DNA of 45,381 nt from WSZY01 sp964559845 (GTDB taxonomy: Bacteria > Pseudomonadota > Zetaproteobacteria > Mariprofundales > Mariprofundaceae). The translations under genes were made by a program, and so were the position numbers. Numbering within the stretch: the stretch's first letter is position 1; each line of letters opens with the position of its first letter. The stretch is taken from positions 1 through 45,381 of the forward strand of contig CAZLJF010000015.1 of the NCBI GenBank assembly GCA_964559845.1, given 5' to 3'. Shown here in pieces: positions 1 through 7,972 of the stretch. Under the pieces are notes generated by a model, which was not told where the DNA came from, searched no databases, and saw nothing but the letters and a program-made list of their open reading frames with translations.

Positions 1-47
1 GTGAATACTACGAACAAAATATCAGGCGTGTTGCACTTCGATCTTGA

Positions 48-437
48 AACCGCCCTAATATATCGTATGGGAAGGCATGGGTGAATAACCATGCTCATAT
101 ATTGCGAGCAAAAGGAAACTCAACAAATGAATGGTTATATTACTCGTTAGTTCACAAAAACATCCTAGGCTTCATAAACGGAGGAACACGAACCAAGTTA
201 AACAAAAGTGACATGTTGCATATTCCAATATTGCTTCCGAGCCTAGAAGAGCAACAAAGAATCACCTCTGCGTTTTCTTTTACCGATCAGGAAATCGAAA
301 CATGGCAGAAGCAGCTTGAGCATTTGAAGCAGGAGAAAAAAGCCCTGATGCAGCAATTGCTCACCGGTAAGCGGCGGGTGAAGGTAGCCATGTCAGATAT
401 CGAACCACTTCAACTTGGAGGCAGCAATGAAATTTGA
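48..437 (+). CDS. hsdS: Type I restriction specificity subunit, 3' part (partial or broken)
   Basis: This is the C-terminal part of the DNA-recognition subunit of a type I restriction-modification complex, which positions HsdM and HsdR on the target site. The segment reads as the end of a target-recognition domain (NNHAHILR, then GTRTKLNKSDM and IPILLPSLEEQQRI), followed by the typical conserved helix (KQLEHLKQEKKALMQQLLTGKRRV). The frame is closed upstream by TGA at 45-47, although the residues before it (YYEQNIRRVALRS) could belong to the same protein. The gene is therefore either frameshifted or nonsense-mutated at this point, or it starts at GTG 81 as a truncated protein. The window edge prevents a decision. 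Its stop overlaps the start of the next gene by 11 bases, so the two are translationally coupled. Confidence 0.75.
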   Translation, partial: NRPNISYGKAWVNNHAHILRAKGNSTNEWLYYSLVHKNILGFINGGTRTKLNKSDMLHIPILLPSLEEQQRITSAFSFTDQEIETWQKQLEHLKQEKKALMQQLLTGKRRVKVAMSDIEPLQLGGSNEI

Positions 438-1128
438 AGTTTATTGCGATGAGGCATTACCTGATCTTTTTACATCCAAGAAGCCAAACTCTCAATTTCT
501 TATGATTGGAGGATTATGGCTTCCAGCAGAACTTCGTGAGGAAGCTAAGGGCAAGATTAAGAAATTACGAAAAAAGCATAACACATGGGGAGAAATTAAG
601 TGGACAAAGATTTCTCCATCTAAACAAGCATTCTATGAAGAGTTAATTGACCTCTTTATGGAGTTTGGTATGGATATGCGCTTTCGTTGCATTGCTGTAG
701 ATAAAGATCAGGTAAATATGACACTTCATGATAATGACGGGGAGCTTGGTTTCTACAAATTCTATTACCAGCTTTTACATCATTGGATTTATGATTTTAA
801 CGAGTATTCAATTTTTTGTGATGTAAAGACAAACCGTAGCAGAAAACGATTAAAAGATTTGAAACGATGTCTTTCTCATTCGAATCTGTCAGCCGAAATT
901 GAGTGCATTCAGGCTCTTCCATCCAGGCAAGTAACATTAATTCAATTAAGTGACCTTCTTCTTGGGGCTGCAAGTAGCAGGATGAATGGAACCTTAGGTA
1001 AAGGAACAGCAAAAGAAGCAATAGTAAACCATTTAGAATCTCATTTGAATATCAACTCACTAAAGCCGACACCCCGTTCGAAGGAAAAGTTTAATATATT
1101 CAAGATTCATCTATCAGGAGGCTGGTAA
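427..1128 (+). CDS. DUF3800 domain protein
   Basis: The N-terminus KFEVYCDEA and the later EIKWTKIS, FCDVKTNRS and TLIQLSDLLLGA blocks are the pattern of the DUF3800 family. That family is predicted to have an RNase H-like fold and often sits in mobile or defence loci; no reaction is established for it here. I chose ATG 427 because GGAG lies at 417-420, at normal spacing, rather than an in-frame TTG at 415. It begins inside the hsdS 3' end and its stop shares one base with the next start, so it belongs to the restriction operon. Base composition is lower in G+C than in hsdR, suggesting separate acquisition. Length is 233 aa. Confidence 0.7.
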   Translation: MKFEVYCDEALPDLFTSKKPNSQFLMIGGLWLPAELREEAKGKIKKLRKKHNTWGEIKWTKISPSKQAFYEELIDLFMEFGMDMRFRCIAVDKDQVNMTLHDNDGELGFYKFYYQLLHHWIYDFNEYSIFCDVKTNRSRKRLKDLKRCLSHSNLSAEIECIQALPSRQVTLIQLSDLLLGAASSRMNGTLGKGTAKEAIVNHLESHLNINSLKPTPRSKEKFNIFKIHLSGGW

Positions 1129-1595
1129 TGTCTTTGCCTCCGCTGGTGTATTATAAAACGGAAGAGGAATATAAAGACCATTATGAAAGGGAATATTGCC
1201 AAGGGGCAATTTTTTCTTTTGATGGGATTCGTGTTTATTTTAAACCTGAAAGCTTTCAGCATGCTTTTTATGAAAGTAGTCAAAGGAATGGTGTGAAAGA
1301 TGTATTTTCAGAAGTTCGCTCTCAAAGAATTAACTGGATAAAAGAAACTTTGGAAAACATAAACTCAGACTTATATCAAGGCTGGAACAAGTGGAAAGAG
1401 TCTTATGAACCAAATAAAAGGGTTCAGATTGTTTATGAAGATTTTGTGGTTATCATTAGGTTGAAACTTGATAGGCGAGGGAACCTGAAAGGTCAGTTTA
1501 TGACCTGTTACTTAGCAGATAACAGCATAGAAAAAATACGCATGTCTCCAAAATGGACTTGGGAGGAGTGCATGGCTATTCTGAAGGAACATTAA
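1128..1595 (+). CDS. Unknown 155-aa protein coupled to the DUF3800 gene
   Basis: I do not recognise the family with confidence. The protein is soluble, with no membrane segment or signal peptide. It contains an IRVYFKPESFQHAFYES stretch, a basic helix around EVRSQRINWIKETL, and a strand-rich tail (RVQIVYEDFVVIIRLKL, then FMTCYLAD). The order of helix then beta-sheet, with H, R and Y residues, vaguely recalls small BECR-fold nuclease toxins, but this is a weak impression. The start overlaps the DUF3800 stop (TAATG) and has an AGGAGG Shine-Dalgarno site, so the two genes are probably made as a pair. G+C content is low, as in its partner. Confidence 0.5.
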   Translation: MSLPPLVYYKTEEEYKDHYEREYCQGAIFSFDGIRVYFKPESFQHAFYESSQRNGVKDVFSEVRSQRINWIKETLENINSDLYQGWNKWKESYEPNKRVQIVYEDFVVIIRLKLDRRGNLKGQFMTCYLADNSIEKIRMSPKWTWEECMAILKEH

Positions 1596-1597
1596 AA

Positions 1598-1738
1598 ATG
1601 GACGCTGATTTGCTACGCTGGCTCAGCAGTCCGAAGCCTCGATTAATTCAACAGCCGATAGGCAGTGAACTCATTGCGAATTTAAGGCTGTTATGGACAC
1701 CTTGTCAACAGCAGTTGACCAAGAGTGAGGCAAAATGA
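1598..1738 (+). CDS. Small 46-aa ORF with LLRWLSSPKPRL peptide
   Basis: This small frame starts two bases after the 155-aa gene and its stop overlaps the next ATG (ATGA at 1735-1738), so it is read as part of the operon. It holds the peptide LLRWLSSPKPRL followed by IQQPIGSEL. A very similar peptide (LLRWLSSPKPRL, then VLPPTGGKL) occurs at 3545-3610, again just before a coupled downstream start. It may be a real micro-gene or the conserved tail of a lost gene carried along as a cassette border. No function can be assigned. Confidence 0.35.
   Translation: MDADLLRWLSSPKPRLIQQPIGSELIANLRLLWTPCQQQLTKSEAK
1608..1644. repeat. 37-bp direct repeat, copy 1
   Basis: The 37 bases at 1608-1644 match 3545-3581 at 35 of 37 positions by eye. 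Both copies encode the peptide LLRWLSSPKPRL in frame and lie about 130 bp upstream of a coupled start codon. The repeat is part of the cassette-like structure between hsdS and hsdR. Confidence 0.8.
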
Positions 1739-1914
1739 TTACTCAACTTCCCAAAACTCAGGAGCAATACAGCTCCCATATACCCGCCCTGCATACGCTG
1801 GCGGCGCTGGGATATGAATATCTTACGCCGGATGAATGCCTGGCCAGGCGCGGCGGCACGAATGCCGTGGCGCTCAAGGATGTATTGATCGAAACGCTGA
1901 AGGATAAGAAATAA
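1735..1914 (+). pseudogene. Duplicated 5' fragment of hsdR (copy A)
   Basis: A 59-codon frame that reproduces the N-terminus of the intact HsdR at 4706. Bases 1750-1903 align without gaps to 4712-4865 with about 11 mismatches in 154 (roughly 93%). The encoded peptide runs from PKTQEQYSSHIPALH to DVLIETLK and then stops at TAA 1912-1914, directly after the homology ends. It has no nuclease or helicase motif, so it cannot act as HsdR. It is most simply a scar of an insertion or recombination at the hsdR start that duplicated the gene's 5' end. It may still be translated, because it is coupled to the preceding frame by ATGA. Confidence 0.85.
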
Positions 1915-2196
1915 GCTATGAAGAAGGGGCGACCAGTCTCGACCAGAGAAGACTCAGTGAAAGGACCGAACAACTCTGGCCGCAAGCAGTGTTATAAGAC
2001 TCTGATGATTCAATTGCAAGAATATGGACGATTGACCGGGGTTTATTCAACAACACCCGCCGCGCCTCTGCTTCATACGTACCAGGGCAGGTTTCTTTTT
2101 TTGTTTTTCCACCGCGTAAAGCTGAACACTCTGGCATATTTGCCATCCAAACCCAAAAGTGAGAAAAATAATTGCTGCCAATGGTTTATAAAAATG
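1915..2196. other. Non-coding stretch upstream of the abiF-like gene
   Basis: No convincing gene is seen between the hsdR fragment and the candidate promoter at 2197. A frame starting at ATG 1918 exists, but its translation is low-complexity, resembles no family I know, and runs through a promoter and terminator further on. T-rich runs occur around 2092-2106. The region may hold the 5' part of the structured RNA described next. Confidence 0.4.
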
Positions 2197-2226
2197 TTGG
2201 CTAAGGATCCTAAGACAAGCTATAAT
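2197..2226 (+). promoter_or_regulatory. Candidate sigma70 promoter for the RNA upstream of abiF
   Basis: A perfect -10 box TATAAT is at 2221-2226 and a -35-like TTGGCT at 2197-2202, with an 18-bp spacer. Transcription would start near 2232, just ahead of a terminator hairpin, giving an RNA of about 60 nt. Confidence 0.5.
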
Positions 2227-2231
2227 TGCGG

Positions 2232-2290
2232 CAACACAGCCGCCACGCCTATGAAACTTCGGTTTTACGCGCAACCTTGGCGGCTTTTTT
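2232..2290 (+). ncRNA. Candidate short structured RNA (abiF-RNA-like) upstream of the HEPN gene
   Basis: The stretch between the TATAAT box and the U-run folds into an 8-bp closing stem (AGCCGCCA at 2238-2245 with TGGCGGCT at 2278-2285). Inside it is a small hairpin capped by a UUCG loop (GAAAC-UUCG-GUUUU), and six T follow. It ends 28 nt before the start of an AbiF-type gene. A conserved structured RNA (the abiF RNA motif) is known next to such genes in other bacteria. I cannot confirm that this RNA matches the published consensus. Alternatively it is simply an attenuator in the leader. Confidence 0.45.
2238..2290 (+). terminator. Rho-independent terminator or attenuator before abiF
   Basis: An 8-bp stem (2238-2245 with 2278-2285) is followed by T at 2285-2290. 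Its position between promoter and gene means the HEPN gene is read only by run-through or by translation-independent antitermination. Confidence 0.65.
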
Positions 2291-2317
2291 GTGCCTCCAT
2301 TTCAGGGATGTGTACCT

Positions 2318-3244
2318 GTGTGTAAGCTTCCTTACCTCAAAGAACCAATTACCTATGATGAGCAGTTGGACAAACTCATTGATCGAGGACTGGCTGTTTC
2401 GAATCGCTCCAGAGCACTGAAAGAATTAAGGCATATCAGCTATTATCGTCTTAGCGGGTATTGGTTCCCATTCAGGACAAGAAACGCTGAGGGAGATGCT
2501 ACCGATAAATTTGAGGAAGCAGCGAGCTTTGAGAAGGCGCTGGAACTGTATGAGTTTGACCGGCATCTCAGGCTTCTGGTGATTGATGCGATTGAAAGGG
2601 TCGAAGTGGCCGTGCGTACCCGGCTGGTTTACCACCTGTCTCACAAATATGGGGCATTCGGCTATCTTGATTCCAGTAAATTTCACCCCCGGTTCGACCA
2701 TGCAAAATGGCTTGGGTCGCTGGAGGAGGAAGTTAAACGTTCGAAAGAAGAGTTTATTAGCCACTATTTCAAGAGGTATTCCGATACTCATTTGCCAATT
2801 TGGATGATCACAGAGGTAATGAGCCTGGGTTCACTATCGATTCTATATAGAGGGATGGTGAACGATGATAAAAGAGCGGTATCGGCAACATTTCATGTTC
2901 ATTTTAGAAGGTTGGAAGATTGGCTCCATATGCTGACCTATATCCGCAACCTTTGTGCTCACCACAGCAGGCTATGGAACCGTGAATTGGCGATTAAACC
3001 AAGACAGCGCATGAGTGAAAGGGAATGGAAGGCACCGATCACATCAAGAAATGACCGTGTTTTTTATGTGCTTCTGATTCTTCGGCAGATGTTGAAGGAA
3101 TCGGAGAATGGACAGCACTGGCAACAAAGATGCGAGGAGTTACTTGATCCGGTATGTGAAAACAGGAGGTGGAGAGCTGCAATGGGCGTTCCTGAAGAGT
3201 GGATGGATCACCCTCTTTGGGATGTGGAGCAGGAGGAGGATTGA
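2318..3244 (+). CDS. AbiF/Abi_2-family HEPN protein (abortive infection type)
   Basis: The protein belongs to the Abi_2 (AbiD/AbiF) family. Its N-terminus EPITYDEQLDKLIDRGL, followed by LRHISYYRLSGYWFPFR, is the family signature. Near the C-terminus RNLCAHH gives the Rx4H catalytic motif of HEPN ribonucleases (R210 and H215 from GTG 2318). Family members are thought to act as RNases that stop growth on phage infection, and they share ancestry with Cas13. I chose GTG 2318 because family proteins start close to this point and a purine-rich AGGGA lies upstream; GTG 2291 is possible but overlaps the terminator. The stop overlaps the next start (TGATG). Length is 308 aa. G+C content and coupling suggest it arrived as a cassette within the restriction locus. 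Confidence 0.8.
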   Translation: MCKLPYLKEPITYDEQLDKLIDRGLAVSNRSRALKELRHISYYRLSGYWFPFRTRNAEGDATDKFEEAASFEKALELYEFDRHLRLLVIDAIERVEVAVRTRLVYHLSHKYGAFGYLDSSKFHPRFDHAKWLGSLEEEVKRSKEEFISHYFKRYSDTHLPIWMITEVMSLGSLSILYRGMVNDDKRAVSATFHVHFRRLEDWLHMLTYIRNLCAHHSRLWNRELAIKPRQRMSEREWKAPITSRNDRVFYVLLILRQMLKESENGQHWQQRCEELLDPVCENRRWRAAMGVPEEWMDHPLWDVEQEED

Positions 3245-3681
3245 TGGCTTTATTACCCAAAACCCAGGAGCAATACAGCTCCCATATCCCCGCCCTGCAT
3301 GTGCTGGCGGCACTGGGTTATGAATATCTGACGCTAGATGAATGTTTGTCCAAACGAAAAAGTGCAAGCTTTGCCAGGGAAGCTCTGAAAAACTATTGCA
3401 TGAGCCGCGTTGTCGCCCAAATCGTGATGATGGCAAGGAAAACAGTGAAGAGCATAGCCATAGCTATGGTCGAGCTGTTTGACGCAGCCAGCGCACGATT
3501 GGGGCACAACCCTTACGGGACAAGGCATAACAAGCGAGCTACTAATTTGCTACGCTGGCTCAGTAGCCCGAAGCCTCGATTGGTTCTGCCGCCGACAGGC
3601 GGAAAACTCAGGCCGCATCTCATATACCGTGCAGAATACCGTCAAGCGGCAACTAATACAGGTATGGGAGGTTGCCCATGA
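3244..3681 (+). pseudogene. Second hsdR 5' fragment (copy B) fused to unknown sequence
   Basis: Bases 3256-3344 again match the start of hsdR (PKTQEQYSSHIPALHVLAALGYEY is shared with HsdR). The homology then breaks and the frame continues for about 110 codons without any family I recognise, including the LLRWLSSPKPRL repeat. The start is coupled to the abiF-like stop (TGATG) and the stop TGA at 3679-3681 overlaps the rhuM-like ATG (ATGA). It contains no nuclease or ATPase motif. It may be translated merely to couple its neighbours. The most likely origin is a second insertion event at the hsdR 5' end, followed by decay or fusion with the previous upstream sequence. Confidence 0.7.
3545..3581. 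repeat. 37-bp direct repeat, copy 2
   Basis: Second copy of the 37-bp repeat found at 1608-1644, with two mismatches. It is embedded in the extended reading frame that follows the second hsdR 5' fragment and ends where the rhuM-like gene starts. Confidence 0.8.
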
Positions 3682-4709
3682 GCAAAAGGCAAGCCCAAAA
3701 TATTGTTCGTTCGTCAGCAGCTGAGTACCTGACCTTTGTTGCTGCCAGCGGTGAAGGTGGTGTGGAAGCGATTTATGCCGATGAAAATATCTGGTTAACT
3801 CAGAAGATGATGGGATTATTGTATGATGTGGAAATAAACACCATTAACTATCACCTGAAAAAAATATTTTCTGACAGTGAGTTACAGCAGGATTCAGTTA
3901 TTCGAAAATTTCGAATAACTGCAGCCGACGGAAAAACCTACAATACCAAACACTATCACCTTGCCGCGATCATCTCGGTTGGCTACAAGGTTAATTCCGA
4001 GCGTGCTGTGCAGTTTCGGAAATGGGCGACCACAATTATTCAGGAGTTCACCATCAAAGGTTTCACGATGGATGACGAGCGCCTGAAGAGTGATGGCTCC
4101 ATTCTCTCAAAACAATATTTTGAAGAGCAGTTACAACGTATCAGGGAAATCCGCCTGAGTGAGCGCAAGTTTTATCAAAAGATCACAGATATTTATGCAA
4201 CATCCATTGATTATGATGTCACCGCCCAAGTGACCAAACGCTTTTTTGCCACAGTACAGAACAAGCTGCATTGGGCCATTCATGGACAAACTGCGGCAGA
4301 GGTGATTATGGAACGTGCTGATCACAAAAAAGAGCATATGGGATTGACCACATGGAAAGATGCACCACGCGGAAAAATTCAGAAGTTTGATGTCACCATC
4401 GCAAAAAATTACCTGACAGCAAATGAAATGGAACAACTACAGCGTCTGGTTTCGGCCTATCTGGATATTGCAGAAGACATGGCATTAAGGCAGATCCCCA
4501 TGACCATGCAGGATTGGGAGACTCGCTTGAACCGCTTTATCGAAGCCACTGATCGGGAGGTGTTACGGGACGCTGGCAAGGTCACGACTGAAATTGCCAA
4601 AGCCCACGCCGAAAGTGAGTTTGAGAAATACCGAATTGTTCAGGATCGTCTGTTTGAGTCCGATTTCGACCGGATTATCAAAGGGGTTGAACAGGAGACC
4701 GACAAATGA
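3678..4709 (+). CDS. RhuM-family (virulence protein/COG3943) protein
   Basis: The sequence follows the RhuM family closely: DENIWLTQKMMGLLYDVEINTINYHLKKI (a winged-helix-like segment), then SVIRKFRITAADGKTYNTKHYHL, ISVGYKVNSERAVQFRKWAT and a C-terminal region with ERADHKKEHMGLTTWK. Members are found widely inside type I restriction and toxin-Fic loci. Their biochemical role is not established; DNA binding through the N-terminal part is likely. ATG 3678 is preferred because GGGAGG lies 6-7 bases upstream; a TTG six bases earlier is in frame. The stop overlaps the hsdR start (ATGA at 4706), so HsdR translation probably depends on this gene. Length is 343 aa. Confidence 0.85.
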   Translation: MSKRQAQNIVRSSAAEYLTFVAASGEGGVEAIYADENIWLTQKMMGLLYDVEINTINYHLKKIFSDSELQQDSVIRKFRITAADGKTYNTKHYHLAAIISVGYKVNSERAVQFRKWATTIIQEFTIKGFTMDDERLKSDGSILSKQYFEEQLQRIREIRLSERKFYQKITDIYATSIDYDVTAQVTKRFFATVQNKLHWAIHGQTAAEVIMERADHKKEHMGLTTWKDAPRGKIQKFDVTIAKNYLTANEMEQLQRLVSAYLDIAEDMALRQIPMTMQDWETRLNRFIEATDREVLRDAGKVTTEIAKAHAESEFEKYRIVQDRLFESDFDRIIKGVEQETDK

Positions 4710-7700
4710 TCCCCAAAACCCAGGAGCAATACAGTTCCCATATCCCCGCCCTGCATGTGCTGGCGGCGCTGGGATATGAATATATTCCACCGGATGAATG
4801 CCTGGCCAGGCGCGGCGGCACGAATGCCGTGCTGCTCAAGGATGTGTTGATCGAAACGCTGAAGGCACGGCGTTTCGAGTATAAGGGCAGGGAGTATCCG
4901 CTCTCTCCCAACGCCATCGACCAGATTGTGCGGGAGTTGGAAGCGCCGGCCATGCACGAAGGGCTGCTGGCTGCCAACGAGAAGCTGTACGACAAGCTGA
5001 CGCTGGGCATCACCGTGACCGAGTTTGTCGGCGGCAGCCGCCACCAGCCGACCATTCCCATTATCGACTGGCAGAATCCGGAGAATAATACATTCCAGAT
5101 GACGGATGAATTTGCCGTCTCCAACACACTGAACACCGGAACCCGCAGGCCGGATATCGTCTGCTTCGTCAACGGTATTCCTTTGGCTGTCATCGAAGCC
5201 AAGCGGCCGGATGCCGGCAATCCGAACAAGAACATGCTGGATGAAGGCATATCGCAGATGATCCGCAACCAGAAGGATGACGAGATTCCGCATCTGTTCG
5301 CCTATTCACAACTGTTGCTGTCCATCAGTGGTATTGATGGGCGATACGGCACGACCAAAACAGCCAGGAAATTCTGGGCCGGATGGCGCGAGGAGGATTT
5401 CGATGAAGCGCATTTTGAGCATATCAAGAATGATGCGCTGAATGCCGCGCAACGGGCCGGGTTGCTTGCTCATCAAAAACCGTGGGTCAGAAGTCATTTC
5501 GAATCGCTCTGGTCGCAGCCGATGGCCGTCACCGATCAGGACCGGCTGCTGATCAGCCTGCTATCGCCTGCCCGGCTATTGGAGTTTATCCGCTACTTCA
5601 TGCTCTACGATCAGCGGGTCGGCAAGATAGCCGCCCGCTATCAGCAGGTGTTCGGCATCAAACGCCTGATCGACCGCGTCAACAAACATGGCCCGAACGG
5701 CGCCCGTGAGGGTGGCGTGATCTGGCATACCACCGGCAGTGGCAAGTCCTTTACGATGGTATTTCTTTGCAAGGCGATGCTGCTGCATCCCTCATTGAAA
5801 CAGTGCCGCTTTATCGTGGTCACGGATCGCATCGATCTGGAAAAACAACTGAACAAGACTTTTCTGATGTCCGGCGCATTCGGCAGCCATATCGCCACTA
5901 AAAAGGCCGGCGAGCGCTCCAGGGTCTCATCCGGCAGGGATCTGGCTCGTCGCATCGGGCAGGGCGATGAGCGCATTATCTTCTCCATCATCAACAAGTT
6001 CGCCACGGCAGCCAAACAGCCGCAGTGCAGGAATGAGAGTTCCGACATCATTGTGCTGGTCGATGAGGGGCATCGCAGTCAGGGCGGTGAAAATCATGAG
6101 CGTATGCGCATGGCATTGCCGAAGGCAGCCTTTATCGCCTTTACCGGCACGCCCCTGCTAAAGGATGAAAAAACCAAAAACAAGTTCGGCCCGATCATCC
6201 ATGCCTACAGTATGAAGCGGGCAGTGGCCGATAGTGCGGTCGCCCCGCTGCTCTATGAAGAGCGGATGCCCGAACTGGACGTGAACCGGAAGGCGATCGA
6301 CAACTGGTTCGATAAAATCACCGCCGGTTTGAGCGAGCAACAGCGGGCCGATCTGAAAAAGAAATTTGCCAACCGGGGCGCGATTTACGGCTCGCAGAAC
6401 CGGATCGAGTTGATCGCCTGGGATATTGCGACACATTACACTACACATATCAAACCGACCGGGCTGAAGGCGCAACTGGCCACAGACAGCAAGCTTTCCG
6501 CAATTCGCTATAAGAAGGCGCTGGATGAGACGGGGCTGATTTCCGGCGCCGTGGTGATTTCACCGCCGGACAGTCGTGAAGGACATGCGGACGTGGATGA
6601 GGCGGAGCTTCCCGAGGTGCAGCAGTGGTGGAAGGATCATGTCGGCAGCCGACCGGAAGAGGAGTACACCAGGGAGGTGATCGAAGCCTTTGCGGGCAGT
6701 GGCGATCCGGAGATCCTGATTGTCGTGGATAAACTGCTGACCGGCTTTGACGAGCCGCAGAACGGCGTGCTCTATATCGACAAGCCATTGAAGGAGCACA
6801 ATCTGATTCAGGCCATTGCCCGCGTGAACCGGCTGCATGATGCCAAGCGGTATGGTCTGCTGATCGATTATCGCGGCATCCTCAAGGAGCTGGATACCGC
6901 CATTCAGGATTATCAGGAGTTGGAAGAGGCGACCTGCGGCGGCTTCGATATTGAGGATATCGAAGGGCTTTATGCGCAGGTCAACACCGAGTACAAGCGC
7001 CTGCCCATGCTGCATGACAGGCTCTGGGCGCTGTTTGCAGGCGTAAAGAACAGACAGGATATTGAGCAGTACCGGCAAATGCTGATTCCGAAGCTTCAGA
7101 AAGACAATGAGGGCAGGGATTACGATGCCAACCAGAAGCACCGCGAGGACTTCTACGAGGCGCTGACCGAATTCGGTATGTGTCTGAAGGTTGCGCTTTC
7201 ATCGCGCTCTTTTTTTGAGGACAGCTCGTTTTCGGAGGAAGATATCCGTCGCTACAAGGAAGATCTGCGCTTCTTTGTGAATCTGCGCAAAATCAGCAGG
7301 CAGGATGCCCAGGAGACAGTGGACTACAGCGTCTATGAGCGGCAGATCGGCAAGCTTGTGGATAAACATGTGGTGGGCGAGGGCGTGAAGGAATCTGAGG
7401 GGGTGTATCGGGTTGATGCGCTGGCCGAACAGTCACCGGAAACATGGAATGAAGAAAAAACGCGCAATGAAACCGATCTGATTCGCACGCGCCTGACAAA
7501 GAAAATCGAAGAGCAGATGGATGATGACCCATATGCCAGGGCGTATTTCTCAAAGCTGCTCAGACAGGCCATTGAAGAGGCGGAGAAGCTCTTTGATCAT
7601 CCGTTGAAGCAATATGCGCTGTTTCAGAGGTTCAGCGAGGATGTCGAGCAGGGGCTTGTCGCCGGTATCCCCGCAGTGCTTGAGGACAAGCCTCATGCAA

Positions 7701-7972
7701 GAGCCTATTTCGGTGCGATGCGCCTGGTTCTTGGCGACGATACGTTTGATACGGACGACGAGGATGAACAACAGAGATTTGTCGATCTGGCGATGGAGAT
7801 AGAGGCTGTTGTCAACCGGGCGGTTGCCGAGCATTCACTGAATCCGCAAAACATTGAGGCGGAGATTCGCAAGTCGCTCTTGCCCGGGCTGTTCAAAACA
7901 ATGGGTGGGCTGGAGCAAGCCAGGGAAGTGATCGAGCATATCATCGATATCGTGCGACACGGGAAACATTGA
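4706..7972 (+). CDS. hsdR: Type I restriction enzyme R subunit, intact
   Basis: This is the DNA-translocating and cleaving subunit of the type I complex. The N-terminal nuclease has RRPD at 147-150 and IEAKRPD with E164 and K166, which form the PD-(D/E)XK site. The SF2 motor follows: Walker A TTGSGKS at 342-348, a DEGH box (VLVDEGHRSQ), AFTGTP, then LLTGFDEP and QAIARVNR in the second RecA domain, and a helical C-terminal part. At 1088 aa it has normal full length. ATG 4706 is fixed by ATGA overlap with the rhuM-like gene. The stop overlaps the next gene. The first 50 codons are the source of the fragments at 1735 and 3244. HsdM must lie upstream of the window. Confidence 0.95.
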   Translation: MIPKTQEQYSSHIPALHVLAALGYEYIPPDECLARRGGTNAVLLKDVLIETLKARRFEYKGREYPLSPNAIDQIVRELEAPAMHEGLLAANEKLYDKLTLGITVTEFVGGSRHQPTIPIIDWQNPENNTFQMTDEFAVSNTLNTGTRRPDIVCFVNGIPLAVIEAKRPDAGNPNKNMLDEGISQMIRNQKDDEIPHLFAYSQLLLSISGIDGRYGTTKTARKFWAGWREEDFDEAHFEHIKNDALNAAQRAGLLAHQKPWVRSHFESLWSQPMAVTDQDRLLISLLSPARLLEFIRYFMLYDQRVGKIAARYQQVFGIKRLIDRVNKHGPNGAREGGVIWHTTGSGKSFTMVFLCKAMLLHPSLKQCRFIVVTDRIDLEKQLNKTFLMSGAFGSHIATKKAGERSRVSSGRDLARRIGQGDERIIFSIINKFATAAKQPQCRNESSDIIVLVDEGHRSQGGENHERMRMALPKAAFIAFTGTPLLKDEKTKNKFGPIIHAYSMKRAVADSAVAPLLYEERMPELDVNRKAIDNWFDKITAGLSEQQRADLKKKFANRGAIYGSQNRIELIAWDIATHYTTHIKPTGLKAQLATDSKLSAIRYKKALDETGLISGAVVISPPDSREGHADVDEAELPEVQQWWKDHVGSRPEEEYTREVIEAFAGSGDPEILIVVDKLLTGFDEPQNGVLYIDKPLKEHNLIQAIARVNRLHDAKRYGLLIDYRGILKELDTAIQDYQELEEATCGGFDIEDIEGLYAQVNTEYKRLPMLHDRLWALFAGVKNRQDIEQYRQMLIPKLQKDNEGRDYDANQKHREDFYEALTEFGMCLKVALSSRSFFEDSSFSEEDIRRYKEDLRFFVNLRKISRQDAQETVDYSVYERQIGKLVDKHVVGEGVKESEGVYRVDALAEQSPETWNEEKTRNETDLIRTRLTKKIEEQMDDDPYARAYFSKLLRQAIEEAEKLFDHPLKQYALFQRFSEDVEQGLVAGIPAVLEDKPHARAYFGAMRLVLGDDTFDTDDEDEQQRFVDLAMEIEAVVNRAVAEHSLNPQNIEAEIRKSLLPGLFKTMGGLEQAREVIEHIIDIVRHGKH

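Noticed and set aside
1918..2325. 135-codon frame as a gene
   Set aside because: Runs through a TATAAT promoter and a terminator hairpin, has odd composition and no family resemblance.
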